Assembly (NCBI RefSeq): GCF_036850765.1
Contig: NC_089495.1
Coordinates: forward strand, 203,113,847 to 203,177,846
Direction of reading: 5' to 3'
DNA length: 64,000 nt
Source of the DNA: Saccopteryx bilineata
Lineage: Eukaryota; Chordata; Mammalia; Chiroptera; Emballonuridae
In this document: positions 61,600-64,000 of the stretch, one piece after another
Position numbering within the stretch: the first letter of the stretch is position 1
Layout of the letters: each line of letters begins with the position of its first letter
Position numbers and translations under genes: made by a program
The notes under the pieces: model-generated
What the model saw: the letters and a program-made list of their open reading frames with translations, nothing else
What the model was told of the DNA's origin: nothing
Databases searched by the model: none

Positions 61600-62237
61600 T
61601 TACGGTCAATTGCCCAGGAAGGCTATCCCCCGGCGAGAGGAGCGCCTCCAGCTCCAACTACGAGTTCCTCAGACGCTAAAATGCCCCACATGGGTCCCGC
61701 AGACGGAGTCGCAGGAAAACTAAAGCTTCGGCGGGTTCATATCCCTGAGTGGCGCACCCTCCACCCTAACCCGGGACACACGGCCCCCAAGTCACGCTAC
61801 ACGCAGCGTGGAACCGCGCGGGCTCGCCCCGCCGCGGAAGGCAGAAGGAAAAGGCAACACCTGCAAAACCGGACCCTTCCGGCGTCCTCCTCAGACGTCA
61901 CGCACGCGCGTGGGTCGCTGGGCTGCCGCCGCGCACTTGCCTGCCCCTTCTAGAAGGGACTACACGTCCCGACTTGCCCAGAGAGGCGGCGTCGCCGGGG
62001 AACTGGCGCCAGACGGGGCGCGCTGGGTCAGCTCCTCCGCGCGCCTGCGCCCTGGAGGGTTCTGCGCAGGCGCATTCCCAACGCTTGGGAGTCGAGGGCG
62101 GAGTGTCGTTCCCTTTCGCTGATGCAAGAGCCTAGTGCGGCGGTGGGAGAGGTGTCGGTGAGATCTGTGCCGCCGCTGAGGCCTGAGGCTGACCCGTCCG
62201 ACTTCCCGTCCGTGCCGAGCCCACTGCAGCCGCAGCC
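61600..62237 (+). promoter_or_regulatory. EIF2S2: EIF2S2 CpG-island promoter and 5' UTR
   Basis: Dense CpG sequence with housekeeping-type elements: a CRE-like GACGTCA (61894-61900), a ZNF143-like ACTACACGTCCCGACTTGC (61959-61977) and NRF1 sites at 62039-62051 and TGCGCAGGCGCA 62063-62074. No TATA box. Transcription probably starts between about 62,080 and 62,160; the exact site is not visible. Confidence 0.7.
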
Positions 62238-62252
62238 ATGTCCGGGGACGAG
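62238..62252 (+). CDS. EIF2S2: Translation initiation factor eIF2 beta, coding exon 1 (partial gene)
   Basis: eIF2 beta is a subunit of the heterotrimer that delivers initiator Met-tRNA to the 40S ribosome. The exon encodes MSGDE and stops at donor GAG|GTGAGG. MSGDE is the start of vertebrate eIF2 beta, whose first coding exon I recall as this short. The start context gcagccATGt is strong (A/G at -3). Position and orientation next to ASIP and AHCY match mammalian synteny. The rest of the gene lies beyond the right edge. Identification rests on five residues plus context. Confidence 0.8.
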
Positions 62253-62988
62253 GTGAGGGCCTAAGTCTGGCGCCAGGGCTGGGGGCTGGGACCGGGAACC
62301 TGACCCGTCCCCGTGCAGGAGACCGGGTCTGCGGCCTAGTGGCCGGCCGCCATGTGGGGCAGCCGGGCCTAGGCGGCCCGGAGCCGTAGAGTCCGGGAGG
62401 ACGCCGGGCTCTCCGCAGGGCAGCGGCGCTGGAGCCGGCGTTTCCGGAGGGGAGAGCCCGTTGAGCCCGTCGCCCCCTCGGAATGGGGCTTGAGTGCCGG
62501 TTCGTGTCCCGGCGGAACGAGATCGGTGCTGGCGACCCCCGCGCTCCTTTCGATCTGACACCGCAGCCTCCGCACGCCTCTCGGGGCGCCGAGGGAGCCG
62601 CCCCGGGGCAAAACTTGTGCCGGCTGGCTGGTCCCGGCCGGTGTCCTCCGTCCTTGCTCTCCTGTTGAGCCTTCTCCCTTCAAAAGCCCGGGGGGTCAGG
62701 GAGACAGGGGGCGAGGACGACATGCTTCAGCCTCGGAAAGTTTTCGGACGGAGTCCCTGAGCTGTCCCTCCGGGTTCGCAGCGACGGGGCGGGAAGTCCG
62801 GGCTGCGACGCTGACTGGGTCTTTTTCTCCCGTCGTGCTCGTATCTCAGCAAACTTCCTCGCGTCCCGTTCGGCCAGAGTTGTCCCAGTTCATGCGAAAT
62901 CGGACCGCTTCAAGTGAAGTTGGGTTTTAAGTGTTGTCAGTAGGTATTGACTAACACTGGGAGGGAGCTACCGCTTCCTGGCCATCCG

Positions 62989-63010
62989 CCCCCCCCCCCC
63001 CCCCCCCCCC
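62989..63010. repeat. Poly(C) run, 22 nt
   Basis: Uninterrupted C22 about 740 bp after EIF2S2 exon 1. Confidence 0.95.
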
Positions 63011-63317
63011 ATGGCTCTTGAATTTATCATTCATTTCTGTAAACATTCGAGTGCTTAGCCGGTGGGGCCTTAGAGAGAAAGAAGAGGAAAAATTGGAGGC
63101 TCTCGAGAGCGTTGGCTTCTGAGGTAGTCCCTGAAAGATCCTTAGAATTTCCTCCTCCTGGTTACAGGGCTGCGGGGGTTTAGAAGGCAAGTAAGTGTGC
63201 TCCAATTCAGTTCGAGTTAATTTCCTTGAAATGTAGTTGGTTAGTGGTTAGTTAGTTCATAGAGGGATTTGAAGACCAAATTAAGGAATTTGGATTTATT
63301 CTGGAGGACACTTCAGT

Positions 63318-63460
63318 CTCTCATTGACTTTTCACAACAACCCTGTAAGAAAGGTATTACTGTCAGGCCCATTTTATGAATGAGAAAACTGAGGCTTAGA
63401 GTGTTGTATCATGTCCCCGATCAAATAGTAAGTGGCTGAGCCAGTAGCAGAATTCATTCC
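63318..63460 (+). mobile_element. MIR fragment
   Basis: ttcacaacaaccctgtaaga, cattttatgaatgagaaaac, then tagtaagtggctgagccag. Well preserved core. Confidence 0.85.
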
Positions 63461-63523
63461 TCCATCTAGGTGACTAGGAGGCTCTTGCTCTCAGCTCCAA
63501 CTAACAGAGTCTAAAGGAAGTAG

Positions 63524-63739
63524 ACCTGGCTGGGTGGCTCAGTTGGTGTGGAGGTTGATCCACAGTCAGGGCACATACAAGAATTAACCAAAACCAGTGA
63601 GCACATGAATGGGTGCAACAACAAATCCATGTTTCTCTCCCTCTCTCCCTGTCTCCCTCTGTGCCCGTCTGCCTCCCTCCCTATCTCCTTTCCTTCCCCT
63701 CTCTCTCTAAAATCAATGAGTGGAATTTTTTTTTTTTAA
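63524..63739 (+). mobile_element. Ves-like SINE, type D
   Basis: Head acctggctgggtggctcagt, then gaattaaccaaaaccagtga and a long (TC)n tract. Perfect TSD taaaggaagtag at 63512-63523 and 63740-63751. Confidence 0.94.
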
Positions 63740-64000
63740 TAAAGGAAGTAGCTGGCTCTTGCTTGGAGGTTATGGTAGACATTGCTTTGGACTGCTGTAT
63801 TTAAAAAAGTTCTGAGAGTGGCAGTGTTACACCTTTGTTTGTTTCTACACATTCTTCTAAGCTCTTTATACCCTTTAACAAATAAAGCACTTATGTAGTG
63901 CAGAGAACTCTGGGGTGCTATTCTTTCTGTGGTTTCTATGGTCCAGTGCTCACAGTGTTATAGGGAGGCAGGAGAGCAACTAGAGTGGGATCAGGTTTTG

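Larger units (their letters stand above)
62253..64000 (+). other. EIF2S2: EIF2S2 intron 1 (incomplete)
   Basis: CpG-rich to about 62,900. It holds a C22 run at 62989-63010, a MIR fragment at 63318-63460 (+) and one type D SINE. Exon 2 is not seen by the window edge. Confidence 0.6.

Noticed and set aside
62028..62723. 231-codon minus-strand frame
   Set aside because: CpG-island sequence over the EIF2S2 promoter and exon 1 is poor in stop codons by composition. The frame is antisense to the real exon and resembles no known protein.

Overview
The window is nuclear DNA from a bat. It contains close to ninety tRNA-derived SINEs of the chiropteran Ves/Rhin-1 kind, six short hAT DNA transposons (five with visible 8-bp target duplications), and the gene order of the mammalian agouti region (human 20q11). 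The family of bat cannot be fixed from the sequence alone. There is no bacterial, organellar or exogenous viral content. The only retrovirus-like piece is an old non-coding LTR.

Layout. 1-175 is a CpG-rich promoter edge, probably that of the gene left of AHCY (ITCH by synteny, transcribed leftward) or an upstream + strand first exon. 176-27,900 is intergenic, filled with SINEs, old L1, MIR, an MLT1-type LTR and two sister hAT copies. 27,900-46,495 is the complete AHCY gene (+): ten coding exons, a 432-residue S-adenosylhomocysteine hydrolase with no break, a CpG/TATA-like promoter and a poly(A) signal. 46,500-53,100 is repeat-rich spacer. 53,170-53,350 (-) is a recognisable but damaged last coding exon of ASIP (agouti signalling protein). 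53,400-61,500 is spacer in which no other ASIP coding exon could be found. 61,500-62,900 is a CpG island holding the EIF2S2 promoter and its first coding exon (+, five codons), with intron 1 running off the right edge.

The gene content is therefore [ITCH?] - AHCY(+) - ASIP remnant(-) - EIF2S2(+), the mirror image of human RALY-EIF2S2-ASIP-AHCY-ITCH. The strongest observation is the state of ASIP. Its last exon has a frameshift, lacks the first and last conserved cysteines, has one extra cysteine and has lost the normal stop. The distance to EIF2S2 is only about 9 kb, against well over 100 kb in human and mouse as I recall. Together this suggests loss of the agouti gene by decay plus a large deletion.

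SINE shorthand used below. Type A: short, head CCTGACCTGTGGTGGCGCAG, then GTGGATAAAGC. Type B: long, head CCTGACCAGGCGGTGGCGCA, then GTGGATAGAGC, GCTTGAGC-rich middle and AATCAATGAACAACTAAGG. Type C: head GGCCCTGGCCGGTTGGCTCA, then GTGGTAGAGC and a body containing GCAAAGATGGCCCGGGCGCT. Type D: Ves-like, head CCCTGGCCGGTTAGCTCAG, then TTGGTTAGAGC. The strand is that of the tRNA-like head; TSD means target-site duplication. Coordinates of repeats are good to a few bases where a TSD is quoted and to roughly ten bases otherwise.
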